Notes: generated by a model from the letters alone, not told the origin. Shown: positions 1 through 7,473, counted from the stretch's first letter. The stretch: DNA of 12,591 nt from an uncultured Eubacterium sp. (GCA_900545305.1 UQYD01000043.1:1-12591); one strand, 5' to 3'. A program made the numbers and translations.

Positions 1-653
1 CATAGCCATGCACCATCAAATAAAATACCATATATCTGACATTGTCCCCATCCCACCTGATGTTTTTGATGCTGCAAAATCAAAAGACACAATTTTTGAA
101 GAGATTGATACTCTCTGTAGTAAGCATGTCTAATTATATTCCTTCTGTTCTTTAGCAAAATTTTTTGCCTATCCATACGATTGAAACCTGGGGTAGCATA
201 CATAACAAGTCTAACTTCATCTTTTACAGTACTTAAAATCCTATTTCCATAAGGCTTTTTATTTATATATTCAATAGTGTGTCGCACAAGTTCCATTAAA
301 TAATTATCGTATGAACATTCTCTTTGGCTATAAGCTATATTTCCCATAAACGGTGTATTTTTCGAGATATGTCTCGCTATATCAATAGTACCTTTAACAT
401 TCTTATCATTATATTTATAGCGTATATAGGTTTTGAACACTCCTTTTCTCATAGCTGTCTTAAGGTAATACGGAAAGAAAAAAATCCACATATTAAACAA
501 TCTATTTTCCTGATTAACATTCATATCTAAATCAACTATATTAGGAATATTTAATACCTTACTAAGTAGATACTGGAGAAAATAATCATTGTCTTTCTCT
601 CCAAATCGTGATTTAATTATTAATCTTTCATTTTTATACCCAAGATAGCCCAT
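1..653 (-). CDS. mcrC: McrC-family restriction protein, partial at both ends
   Basis: This frame is open from the array edge at 704 to base 1 and has no stop, so the 3' end lies outside the window. I recognise the clostridial McrC type by several stretches: TGNVMGYLGYKNERLIIKSRF near the start, FLQYLLSKV, a KGTIDIARHI block followed by NTPFMGNIAYS and SYDNYLMELVRHTIEYI, and at the edge YGILFDGAWLW, just before the usual PD-(D/E)XK nuclease part. McrC is the nuclease partner of the McrB GTPase in modification-dependent restriction. The first in-frame ATG is at 653-651, with a weak AGGA seven bases upstream. McrC-like sequence nevertheless continues upstream through 654-704 until it meets the CRISPR repeat, and roughly 80 or more N-terminal residues of the family appear to be missing. 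No mcrB is present on the upstream side. I infer a 5'-truncated and probably non-functional gene. The family call is firm; function is doubtful. Confidence 0.8.
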   Translation of the reverse strand, partial: MGYLGYKNERLIIKSRFGEKDNDYFLQYLLSKVLNIPNIVDLDMNVNQENRLFNMWIFFFPYYLKTAMRKGVFKTYIRYKYNDKNVKGTIDIARHISKNTPFMGNIAYSQRECSYDNYLMELVRHTIEYINKKPYGNRILSTVKDEVRLVMYATPGFNRMDRQKILLKNRRNIIRHAYYREYQSLQKLCLLILQHQKHQVGWGQCQIYGILFDGAWL

Positions 654-704
654 TACATTTCCTGTACAATAAGAATCATTAACACTTTGAATAATCGTTT
701 TAAC

Positions 705-1030
705 GTTTTCGTCCCCTATCGGGGATTTTGTTATTTATACAGGTCGAAGTGTATCTGAAGTGTATCTATTGTTAAAGTTTTCGTCCCCTATCGGGGATTT
801 TGTTATTTATACGGTTAGAAGTGTATCTAGTTGTAAAATTGTTTAAAAAAATGTTTTCGTCCCCTATCGGGGATTTTGTTATTTATACTTTTATTAACAA
901 TAGATTAGGGGATAACTCTAAGTTTTCGTCCCCTATCGGGGATTTTGTTATTTATACAGTACATAATTTTTGTTATTTGTTTAATTTTTCTGTAGTTTTC
1001 GTCCCCTATCGGGGATTTTGTTATTTATAC
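705..1030 (-). CRISPR. Type III-A CRISPR array, 5 repeats and 4 spacers
   Basis: Five identical 36-bp repeats lie at 705-740, 777-812, 853-888, 922-957 and 995-1030. On the plus strand each begins GTTTTCGTCCCC and ends TTATTTATAC. The spacers are 741-776 (36 bp), 813-852 (40 bp), 889-921 (33 bp) and 958-994 (37 bp); the variable length is typical of type III. I read the array on the minus strand. There the repeat contains a TCCCC-GATA-GGGGA hairpin and ends GGGGACGAAAAC, so Cas6 cutting at the stem base would leave the 8-nt tag ACGAAAAC, close to the ACGAGAAC tag of the S. epidermidis III-A system. The leader is therefore at the 1031 side, the newest spacer is 958-994, and the array runs in the same direction as the cas operon. 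The leader-distal repeat (705-740) shows no decay, which is unusual for a terminal repeat. Confidence 0.98.
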
Positions 1031-1034
1031 CCTA

Positions 1035-1065
1035 CCCCCTTGTAACCCTCTAAACAAGCTGGGGG
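1035..1065 (-). repeat. Bulged inverted repeat in the CRISPR leader
   Basis: Read on the minus strand, CCCCC-AGC-TTGT is followed by a ten-base loop and then ACAA-GGGGG. CCCCC pairs with GGGGG and TTGT with ACAA, with AGC as a three-base bulge, nine pairs in all. It ends four bases before the leader-proximal repeat. With transcription starting near 1083 it would fold in the 5' end of the pre-crRNA. Role unknown. Confidence 0.6.
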
Positions 1066-1089
1066 CAGAGCACATTTTCGGCTTAAAAA

Positions 1090-1118
1090 ATTTTATGTAC
1101 ATAAATTATGTTCTACAA
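1090..1118 (-). promoter_or_regulatory. Predicted CRISPR array promoter with palindrome
   Basis: On the minus strand TTGTAG (1118-1113) is followed after 17 bases by TAAAAT (1095-1090), a fair sigma-A type promoter that would start the pre-crRNA about 50 bases before the first repeat. The spacer and -10 overlap a perfect 14-bp palindrome, TTTATGTACATAAA (1092-1105), which could be a regulator site. The csm5 terminator lies just upstream, which fits separate transcription of the array. Confidence 0.55.
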
Positions 1119-1122
1119 TTCC

Positions 1123-1144
1123 AAAAAAGCCTTGAAAGTGGCTT
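1123..1144 (-). terminator. Rho-independent terminator of the csm operon
   Basis: On the minus strand AAGCC (1144-1140), an eight-base loop and GGCTT (1131-1127) form a perfect five-pair stem followed by a run of T (six T at 1128-1123). It begins two bases after the csm5 stop codon. The stem is short, so termination may be partial and some operon transcripts may read into the array. Confidence 0.6.
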
Positions 1145-1146
1145 AA

Positions 1147-2286
1147 TCAGCCTATCGGCTCAAACTTTACAGAGCAAAGTCCAAAATCATAGTTCGTATT
1201 TCTATATAATGTACACTTTCTCATATGAGGCGATACCCCAAACAAGTCAGGATCCATAAGATGATTTCCCATTTTATCGCCATTTTTGCCACCATTTTTT
1301 CTATTGCTATTCTGTTTTTTAGAATCTACATTATCCAAAATAACAGATACAGCCTCAACAGCTTCATCTTTATCATCAAACAATGAATATGTAACAGTTT
1401 TTGACTGGTAGCCAACTCCTCCACCAATATATAAAGGATTCAACTTTGTTGAAACTTTTTCTAAAGAATATGCTGACAAAAATTTATCATATGTGTTATT
1501 ATACATCAATCCAATAGAATTTTCAATATCTTTTAAAGAATAATCACAAAATTTTTCATCAATTTCCAATGTAAATTCTATAGTAGTATTAGGCTTAATA
1601 CATTCCCTTAACACCGGAAGTTGTCTTTCCCTCTTTTTAGAATCTGTATGCATAGGCAAAGTATCCAGCTTCGCACACATTATTATATCTTTTTCTGATA
1701 ATGGACTGCTATCACTTACTCTAATTCCTGTAAATTTACTATATAGCTTATCCTTATTATCATCTATAAAGCCAGCCTTTTTTTCTATACTATTGGCAAC
1801 TCCAGCAAGATAACCTTTTCTATTTTTATAAGTTTCGTTTTTAGTTTGCAATGCCATAGCTGAATATTTTTTATTATTTGCTATTAATTCAGCATTAAGT
1901 ATTGCATTTCTTAAAGCTCCCTTTATGCTACTTCCAGGAAGATAAGGTTTATTGTAAGCGTCCTTAATACATGTAGATATTTGTGTACCTCTTTGTTTCA
2001 TATTAAAATCAACATAATAGCTGTACTTAGCCCAATCAGCATAATCATTTAATAATTCATTATCTTTTATGAAACTATATAAATCTGAATATCTGTTATT
2101 TAACATAAAATCTTCATAGGCTTCCAGTTTACCTAATTTTCTTAATCCTTGAAACATCTTAAATGTATCCATAACATACATCATTTTATTATTTATATTT
2201 AAAACATAATCTGACTTTTCCAATCTTCCACCATCGCCTACAAACACAGGACCCATAGTTTTAATAATACCTTTATAACATTTCAT
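1147..2286 (-). CDS. csm5: Csm5, type III-A effector subunit
   Basis: This RAMP-fold (Cas7-like) protein of 379 residues caps the crRNA 3' end of the Csm complex and is needed for crRNA maturation. The N-terminus (MKCYKGIIKTMGPVFVGDG) is the usual RAMP beta strand with a glycine loop. Residues 107-130 carry the conserved KPYLPGSSIKGALRNAIL block. Residues 286-295 hold the glycine-rich IGGGVGYQSK loop, and the C-terminus has the HLMDPDLFG and YDFGLCSVKF segments seen in Csm5. A low-complexity Lys/Asn/Gly stretch lies near residues 322-341. A strong AGGAGGTGA precedes ATG 2286 by nine bases. It is the last cas gene of the operon, 16 bases after csm4, and is followed at once by a terminator. Length and motifs agree with the family and no damage is visible. 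Confidence 0.95.
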   Translation of the reverse strand: MKCYKGIIKTMGPVFVGDGGRLEKSDYVLNINNKMMYVMDTFKMFQGLRKLGKLEAYEDFMLNNRYSDLYSFIKDNELLNDYADWAKYSYYVDFNMKQRGTQISTCIKDAYNKPYLPGSSIKGALRNAILNAELIANNKKYSAMALQTKNETYKNRKGYLAGVANSIEKKAGFIDDNKDKLYSKFTGIRVSDSSPLSEKDIIMCAKLDTLPMHTDSKKRERQLPVLRECIKPNTTIEFTLEIDEKFCDYSLKDIENSIGLMYNNTYDKFLSAYSLEKVSTKLNPLYIGGGVGYQSKTVTYSLFDDKDEAVEAVSVILDNVDSKKQNSNRKNGGKNGDKMGNHLMDPDLFGVSPHMRKCTLYRNTNYDFGLCSVKFEPIG

Positions 2287-2302
2287 TGTTCAACTCACCT
2301 CC

Positions 2303-3211
2303 TTATAAACTTATAAATATAGGTTTAGCATATCTATATACAGCATGTCCTCCATTACACGATACATCGAATATATCTCCATCAAACCTATTTTTGAAAC
2401 ACGAACCACTCTTAAAACAATAAAAATCATTTTTCTTTAAGAAATTTCCATTGTCTTTATTATATGTATAGGACGCTACAAATCCACTTCTCTTAACCAA
2501 AGAATAGCTTGCCTCATCAAGTGCCTTATTAAGTTCATTTTCCTTTGCCATAGATACTGACAAAGTCATACAATTACCGGTGTTATTTTTTAGTCTATCT
2601 TCAAACAGCACTGGTTCTGTAGTATATTTAAAACTGCCCAATCCTGAAGACACTTTACCTCCAATGCCTTTATAAGATAGACTATCCATTATTATTTTAA
2701 AATCTTTTACATAGTCTTCTGCAATTTTGGCTATGAAATATAAACCACACTCGTCATCAAATTTATATACACCAACATTATAGGGCTCATTATCTGTATC
2801 CTGTTTTACCCTTACCTTTGCCTGTATTTTTGATTTTCCAAATTTCAAGTCAAAAGGTTCATATTCTCCATTTATAAAATCCTCTAAATCATCTACACAC
2901 ATGTAATTAAGATTTTTAAATTTCTTTTTCATTACAGAATTTCCATCTTCCTTACATTCAATGTGTAAAACTGGCTTAGGAATATATAAATCATCACCAC
3001 AATACGGCATAGCATCAGATAAGGCAAGTTCACCGTTATTGGCTCTATTATACAGTTCATTTGCATAATCTATTCCATTAATTTCTAAGGCTTCTTTGAA
3101 AAGTGCTGAAAATAAAGTATCTGCATAAAACGTCATTCCAGTTGAATCTAACCTGCCATTACCAAAATGCACAGCTGTATTAAATATTAGCTTAAAGATA
3201 AGATACTTCAT
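2303..3211 (-). CDS. csm4: Csm4, Cas5-like subunit of the Csm complex
   Basis: Csm4 is the Cas5-like RAMP subunit that binds the 5' handle of the crRNA and holds Cas10 at the base of the complex. The protein has 302 residues, normal for the family. It opens with the RAMP strand MKYLIFKLIFNTAVHFG and has the conserved ADTLFSAL helix at residues 30-37. The glycine-rich loop KGIGGKVSSGLGSF is at 181-194, and the C-terminus ends GHAVYRYAKPIFISL, a typical Csm4 ending. Its ATG lies six bases after the csm3 stop. The ribosome site is only AAAGGATGATG and overlaps the end of csm3, so translation is probably coupled. All catalytic work of the complex is expected in Csm3 and Cas10, not here. Confidence 0.95.
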   Translation of the reverse strand: MKYLIFKLIFNTAVHFGNGRLDSTGMTFYADTLFSALFKEALEINGIDYANELYNRANNGELALSDAMPYCGDDLYIPKPVLHIECKEDGNSVMKKKFKNLNYMCVDDLEDFINGEYEPFDLKFGKSKIQAKVRVKQDTDNEPYNVGVYKFDDECGLYFIAKIAEDYVKDFKIIMDSLSYKGIGGKVSSGLGSFKYTTEPVLFEDRLKNNTGNCMTLSVSMAKENELNKALDEASYSLVKRSGFVASYTYNKDNGNFLKKNDFYCFKSGSCFKNRFDGDIFDVSCNGGHAVYRYAKPIFISL

Positions 3212-3217
3212 ATATCA

Positions 3218-3862
3218 TCATCCTTTCAATGCGTCATTAATCTCGCCTAGCAAATCCTCACTAACATTTCCTATAACACATTCTGCTGATAAATTGTTAA
3301 ATTTCACCTTGCCGTAACCTCTTGAACCATGTCCTCCAAGATAATCAAACTCAAGCAATTTAAAACCTTCTGCAAGCATTTTCATATCTTCTAAAGCTTC
3401 ATCTTCTTCCTTAAGATTGTAAATAATATCCATTGAATACTTACAACCTCTTATTGTTCTTTCAATCTGTCTTGGATTTGCTACACCTGATAGACGATTT
3501 ATAGTATTTTCAAATTTTGTTTCTGTAGTTGTATATACATTCAGACTATTAAGTTCATCCTTATTTGATATTGTCATATCAGAAAATATAAGTCGACTTG
3601 GTTTATCTACACTTCCAAACAACCTTTTTATCTCATCACAATCATCATCTGCACCATTTGCATTTTTTATGCTATATCTAGCTCCCAACATTGAACGAAA
3701 TTTGCCCTTTAATGAACTACCTGGAATAATTGATTCATTTGTAATAATATCTTTTATAACCGGAGAATCTGCTGCACCAATAGCTGCAAACTCACCACCT
3801 GTACCAATATGTAAACCTGTTAAAAGCTCAATCTCACCATTAATCCTAATTTTATTCAGCAT
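3218..3862 (-). CDS. csm3: Csm3, backbone subunit and target RNA slicer
   Basis: Csm3 is the Cas7-like protein that polymerises along the crRNA and cuts bound target RNA at 6-nt intervals. The 214-residue protein matches the family length. The catalytic aspartate is present: Asp32 in AAIGAADSPVIKD, equivalent to Asp32/33 of characterised Csm3 proteins. The IIPGSSLKGKFRSMLGARY block is at 45-63, FSDM at 93-96, the ETKFENTINRLSG and ANPRQIERT segments lie at 114-136, and the glycine-rich LGGHGSRGYGKV loop is at 175-186. GGGGAGG precedes the ATG at good spacing. The gene sits 14 bases after csm2 and 6 before csm4. Slicing activity is therefore predicted to be intact. Confidence 0.97.
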   Translation of the reverse strand: MLNKIRINGEIELLTGLHIGTGGEFAAIGAADSPVIKDIITNESIIPGSSLKGKFRSMLGARYSIKNANGADDDCDEIKRLFGSVDKPSRLIFSDMTISNKDELNSLNVYTTTETKFENTINRLSGVANPRQIERTIRGCKYSMDIIYNLKEEDEALEDMKMLAEGFKLLEFDYLGGHGSRGYGKVKFNNLSAECVIGNVSEDLLGEINDALKG

Positions 3863-3876
3863 AATAAATCCTCCCC

Positions 3877-4293
3877 TTATTTTTCATTAGTATAATATTT
3901 ATGATATGCTACAAGTGCTTCTGTGTAATTACAAATTAAAAGAAGCTTAGCTCTACTATCCTTTACTATTTTTAAATAACCTATTAGTCTAACATCATTT
4001 AAAAACTTTTTAACATTAGCATCTCTACCTGCCTCATAAGCCAATTTCATTCTAACATATTGAACATGGCTCTGAGTTTCTACACTTAACTTTTCATTTC
4101 TGTCTCTTTTAATCATAGCATAAAGCTCATTCATTAATGAAAGTATATTTCTTATTTTATTGGTCTTTATTAATATTACACCCTTACTATCCTTATCTAG
4201 TCCTTTTATCCTCTCCTCTGCTATTTCTACATAATTTGTTTTACTAAGAGATACGCTTTTCTTAACTTCTCCATTATTATCTGTCATTTCCAT
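3877..4293 (-). CDS. csm2: Csm2, small subunit of the Csm complex
   Basis: Csm2 is the small all-helical subunit that forms the second filament (Cas11-like) of the Csm complex and contacts the crRNA-target duplex. The protein is 138 residues and predicted helical. It contains TNKIRNILSLMNELY at 44-58 and the family signature KLAYEAGRDANVKKF at 83-97, followed by a helical C-terminus. The gene overlaps the end of cas10 by 17 bases if it starts at ATG 4293. A second ATG at 4287 sits nine bases after GGGAGG and is the more likely start (136 residues, 11-base overlap). The overlap suggests translational coupling to cas10. Csm2 is poorly conserved, but position and signature make the call safe. 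Confidence 0.93.
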   Translation of the reverse strand: MEMTDNNGEVKKSVSLSKTNYVEIAEERIKGLDKDSKGVILIKTNKIRNILSLMNELYAMIKRDRNEKLSVETQSHVQYVRMKLAYEAGRDANVKKFLNDVRLIGYLKIVKDSRAKLLLICNYTEALVAYHKYYTNEK

Positions 4294-6646
4294 TTGCCTC
4301 CCTTTCTCTGTTCATATAAACATAGATATATATTGCTGTTACCAACTGTCTACAATCTCTTGCACTCTGTATCCAGTTGTACATTTTCTTTGCAAAATTG
4401 TTATAAGACTCCAATCTCTCTTGCAATTTATTTTCATCTGTATTTTTTTCATTAGGTCGTAATCTAGCAATTAAATAAGCAAAACGAGCTATATTAAGTC
4501 TATTTTCTTCTTTTTTGCTTCTAATAAGTGTCAGCATTTTATAGAGCATTGCCTTTGAATGTACTCCGTCTACAGATATAAATTCCTTTATTGCTTTAAG
4601 TTTTTCTCCTAAAACGCAATCTATAAACTCATCCCAATTATATGTTGATGTATCGTCAAACAATGTTACAGCATTCTTTTCTTCATTTCTGAATTTTTTA
4701 CTTACATCTTCCAGTTCTCCTGTTTGCCTAGCCATAGCAGCAATTGGATATTTTTCTGGATAGATACCTATACCTGCTGATATTGTAAGTTTACCTTGAC
4801 TAAATTTCTTTAAACAAGTATGTAGGTCTATAGCAAAGCCTATAATATCGTCCCAACCACCTACTACAAACACATCATCTCCACCTGAGTATACAATTAC
4901 AGCATTTCTATGTTTTTGTTCTTTATCTGAATAAAGTTGGTACACTCCATTTGCCAATATTTTATTGATATGAAGTTTAAAGAACTCTGACAACTTTCTT
5001 GTAAATACAGCTGTTCTTGTTATACATATTTCATTCTCACCAAATCCGGATACAAAAGCCTGTCCCAAGTTATCAATATCAGCTCGTATAACACCTAATC
5101 TTTTAATACCATCTGATTTAGCAACCAAATCACCAAAAGTTTTTTCGGCTGCATAATCTCCTACCCACAAATTTTTGGATATTTTATATCCTGTATAATC
5201 GCTGTTTTTTGCATAGGACCTGACATATTGTTCAGAGTTGTTCATCTGATTTTTTAGTTCGTCAGCTTTATATGCTTTCATTTTACAGCCAAAAGGCATT
5301 GGCACAGACTTTGTATCAGCCTCACCTTTTATAATTGTGAAGAAATTATCTCCTCTATTATCAATTATCATATCAGAAAGTGCCTCTAAACCTATACAGA
5401 AACTACATTTATCATCAACCAACTTGTCACTTCTATGGCATACTTTACACTCTCTGCCACGTTCCTCAGTTTTCAAGCCATTTAGCTTTAATATATCTTC
5501 TGCACTATATCTTGCTAATTTTTGCTTTGATTGCTGTGTACTAACTTTTCTAAACAAAGCACGATAACTACCATTTTCTTTGTTTTCAAGTTCCTCTGAC
5601 GAACATTCAACATAACCAAAAGCTGCATACAATCCTATATCAAAGTTTTCCATAAACCATTGATTAAGTTCAATTTTAAAATTTTCTATTATTTTTCTGC
5701 ATTTACTTGTTGCTGGAACAAATATATAAGTATGTCCCCCACCTGTATACATTACATTTGCTCTACACAAGCCACATCTTTCAATCAACTCATCAACACA
5801 ATGTTCCATGAGCATTTCAAGATAAAAACTTCTTGCTCTCAAGTTTTTAAGTGCTTTTTCATCACTTATATTATATATAAAGCTTTGTATTCCACTTAAA
5901 TCAATACTTAATAAGCCAAATACCTTTTTCTTATAAAAATCCTTTGTTTTTTTGAACAATTCTTCCTTATAGTTTGTAATTTCATTTTCAGCTAAATATT
6001 GCTCAATACAAAGACCAAAAGCAGCTGTCATCTTGGAATGGTCATATAGTGATATATCTACATATTGACTTTTATCTGTAGATGAAGGTATAAAAGTTAA
6101 ATTACTTTCCATTACTTGTAACAGTGAATTTATATATTCTTTTGTAAAATTAATGCCTCTTATAGCATCTTTTACATTATCTACAATTTTCCCATAAAAA
6201 CTCTCACTAAAGATTATATTCTCTCCATTAGGATAGTTAATTTCGGATTTACTTGATAAAACATCTGGCTTATATACTTTCTTTTCTTTATTACCATTTA
6301 AAATATTGAAAATACTTTCAAATGGTATATCTCTTACATATCCCCTGCTACCGTCACCGTTATCTTCTCTTTGCTTTCTATCTGATGCTGATGCAATATT
6401 ATCTGCTATATAGGTAATATAGCAAATGTCATTATCATCGACATTTGAATTAGCTAAAAGCTTTCCATGATGATACCTTACACAATTAAGTATCTCTTTT
6501 TGGTCTCTTAACTCATCTATATTTTTCAAATAATCATAACCACTTGTACTATGATTTCTACCGTCATTATACCTATACAGTAATTTTCCAAAATCATGTA
6601 ACAAACAGCCTATAGCAAGCTTTTGTGCTCTATCGTTCATCATCAT
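4277..6646 (-). CDS. csm1: Cas10/Csm1, large subunit with HD and cyclase domains
   Basis: Cas10 is the signature subunit of type III systems. When target RNA is bound, its HD domain degrades ssDNA and its Palm domains make cyclic oligoadenylates. The protein has 789 residues. The N-terminal HD motif is LLHDFGK (His17-Asp18), with YHHGKL at 58-63 and the conserved ADNIASASDR at 81-90. The first Palm domain has YTGGGHTYIFVP at 300-311, and a four-cysteine zinc knuckle lies at Cys400, 403, 414 and 417. The catalytic Palm has RADIDNLGQAF at 521-531 and SGGDD at 587-591, so both activities look intact. Three ATG codons in a row start the gene (6646, 6643, 6640). GAGGAGG at 6654-6648 is best spaced for the one at 6640, making the likely product 787 residues. 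It follows cas6 by 12-18 bases. Confidence 0.98.
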   Translation of the reverse strand: MMMNDRAQKLAIGCLLHDFGKLLYRYNDGRNHSTSGYDYLKNIDELRDQKEILNCVRYHHGKLLANSNVDDNDICYITYIADNIASASDRKQREDNGDGSRGYVRDIPFESIFNILNGNKEKKVYKPDVLSSKSEINYPNGENIIFSESFYGKIVDNVKDAIRGINFTKEYINSLLQVMESNLTFIPSSTDKSQYVDISLYDHSKMTAAFGLCIEQYLAENEITNYKEELFKKTKDFYKKKVFGLLSIDLSGIQSFIYNISDEKALKNLRARSFYLEMLMEHCVDELIERCGLCRANVMYTGGGHTYIFVPATSKCRKIIENFKIELNQWFMENFDIGLYAAFGYVECSSEELENKENGSYRALFRKVSTQQSKQKLARYSAEDILKLNGLKTEERGRECKVCHRSDKLVDDKCSFCIGLEALSDMIIDNRGDNFFTIIKGEADTKSVPMPFGCKMKAYKADELKNQMNNSEQYVRSYAKNSDYTGYKISKNLWVGDYAAEKTFGDLVAKSDGIKRLGVIRADIDNLGQAFVSGFGENEICITRTAVFTRKLSEFFKLHINKILANGVYQLYSDKEQKHRNAVIVYSGGDDVFVVGGWDDIIGFAIDLHTCLKKFSQGKLTISAGIGIYPEKYPIAAMARQTGELEDVSKKFRNEEKNAVTLFDDTSTYNWDEFIDCVLGEKLKAIKEFISVDGVHSKAMLYKMLTLIRSKKEENRLNIARFAYLIARLRPNEKNTDENKLQERLESYNNFAKKMYNWIQSARDCRQLVTAIYIYVYMNREREANGNDR

Positions 6647-6658
6647 TCCTCCTCTTAT

Positions 6659-7393
6659 CTATAGTTTTTTTACAACACCCATACCTAAAGCAGTTTTTAT
6701 TCCTATCCCTGAATATTGTGCAAAATCTACAAGCATATGTATCATATTAACCATATTTTGACTACCGTTTATCTTTAATTTCAGTCTTCCTACAAAACCC
6801 GGTATCCTTGTTTTTTCAAGATAAAAATACCTGCTTCTAATTCTATATTCTGATATACTTACATCTTCAACTATTTTATCTAACAAATTATCGTCCATTA
6901 TATCAGTAGTAGTCGACAATGTATCGTATTTTGATATAATACTTTTCATAATTAATGCAATATCTGGCATAAATACATATTTTTCATTGCTTTTAAAAGC
7001 TGTAGGAGTAATAAACTCCATCGTTAGGTATCTACTTCTTTTCTCTCCCAGATAATTATTAATAAATAAGTCATCAAAACTTGTTTTATGGATACTATAA
7101 TTTGATATACTTAATTCTGCTTCTCTATTTTTAATGTAAATTGAATTACTATTTGTAATAACATTTATTATGTTTTGGGCTGCATAGTCATTTAACGTAT
7201 TAATACTCCATATCCACTTATTATCATCTATTTTATATATACTTTGACTATACGGTCTAATTGCTTGCTTGTGCATTTCCTCAGCAAATTCACCACTTAC
7301 AATTTCCATAATTGCACCGTGCATTACCGAAGACATATTAGTATTTAATTCTAAATCTGTTTCACTAAGAGCAATTTCTAAATGTGTTATCAA
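6659..7393 (-). CDS. cas6: Cas6, pre-crRNA processing endoribonuclease
   Basis: Cas6 cuts the pre-crRNA within each repeat, here probably just 3' of the GGGG strand of the repeat hairpin. The protein has 244 residues. The probable general acid/base is His41 in MHKQAIRPYSQS, matching the LHxxxxxP pattern of the family. The IPGFVGRLKLKINGS segment and the C-terminal glycine-rich loop YSGIGIKTALGMGVVKKL are diagnostic. The start is TTG at 7393-7391, supported by AGGGGGT eight bases upstream. The next ATG is about 20 residues in and would remove the first beta strand. It is the first gene of the operon, about 36 bases downstream of a predicted start site. A TTG start could keep its level low relative to the Csm subunits; that is inference. 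Confidence 0.95.
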   Translation of the reverse strand: MITHLEIALSETDLELNTNMSSVMHGAIMEIVSGEFAEEMHKQAIRPYSQSIYKIDDNKWIWSINTLNDYAAQNIINVITNSNSIYIKNREAELSISNYSIHKTSFDDLFINNYLGEKRSRYLTMEFITPTAFKSNEKYVFMPDIALIMKSIISKYDTLSTTTDIMDDNLLDKIVEDVSISEYRIRSRYFYLEKTRIPGFVGRLKLKINGSQNMVNMIHMLVDFAQYSGIGIKTALGMGVVKKL

Positions 7394-7435
7394 TGCTACA
7401 CCCCCTATTAAGCAATATATCCTCTTATGTTACTA

Positions 7436-7464
7436 ATCATATCACATATTTCATACACATTCAA
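7436..7464 (-). promoter_or_regulatory. Predicted promoter of the cas6-csm operon
   Basis: On the minus strand TTGAAT (7464-7459), 17 bases, then TATGAT (7441-7436) is a strong sigma-A type match. Transcription would start near 7429 and give a 5' leader of about 36 bases before the TTG start of cas6. No other promoter-like element between cas6 and csm5 is needed, since all gaps are 16 bases or less. Confidence 0.7.
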
Positions 7465-7473
7465 CAATTTTTC

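Noticed and set aside
2..133. Plus-strand frame open from the left edge, ending at TAA 131-133
   Set aside because: It lies opposite the clearly McrC-like minus-strand frame and shows no recognisable protein; it is a shadow.
324..530. Plus-strand 68-codon frame
   Set aside because: It is antisense to the conserved KGTIDIARHI region of mcrC, with no ribosome site.
800..1045. Plus-strand open frame of 81 codons across the CRISPR array
   Set aside because: It is created by the 36-bp repeats, which have no stop in this frame and encode the same FSSPIGDFVIYT each time; the array is transcribed on the other strand.
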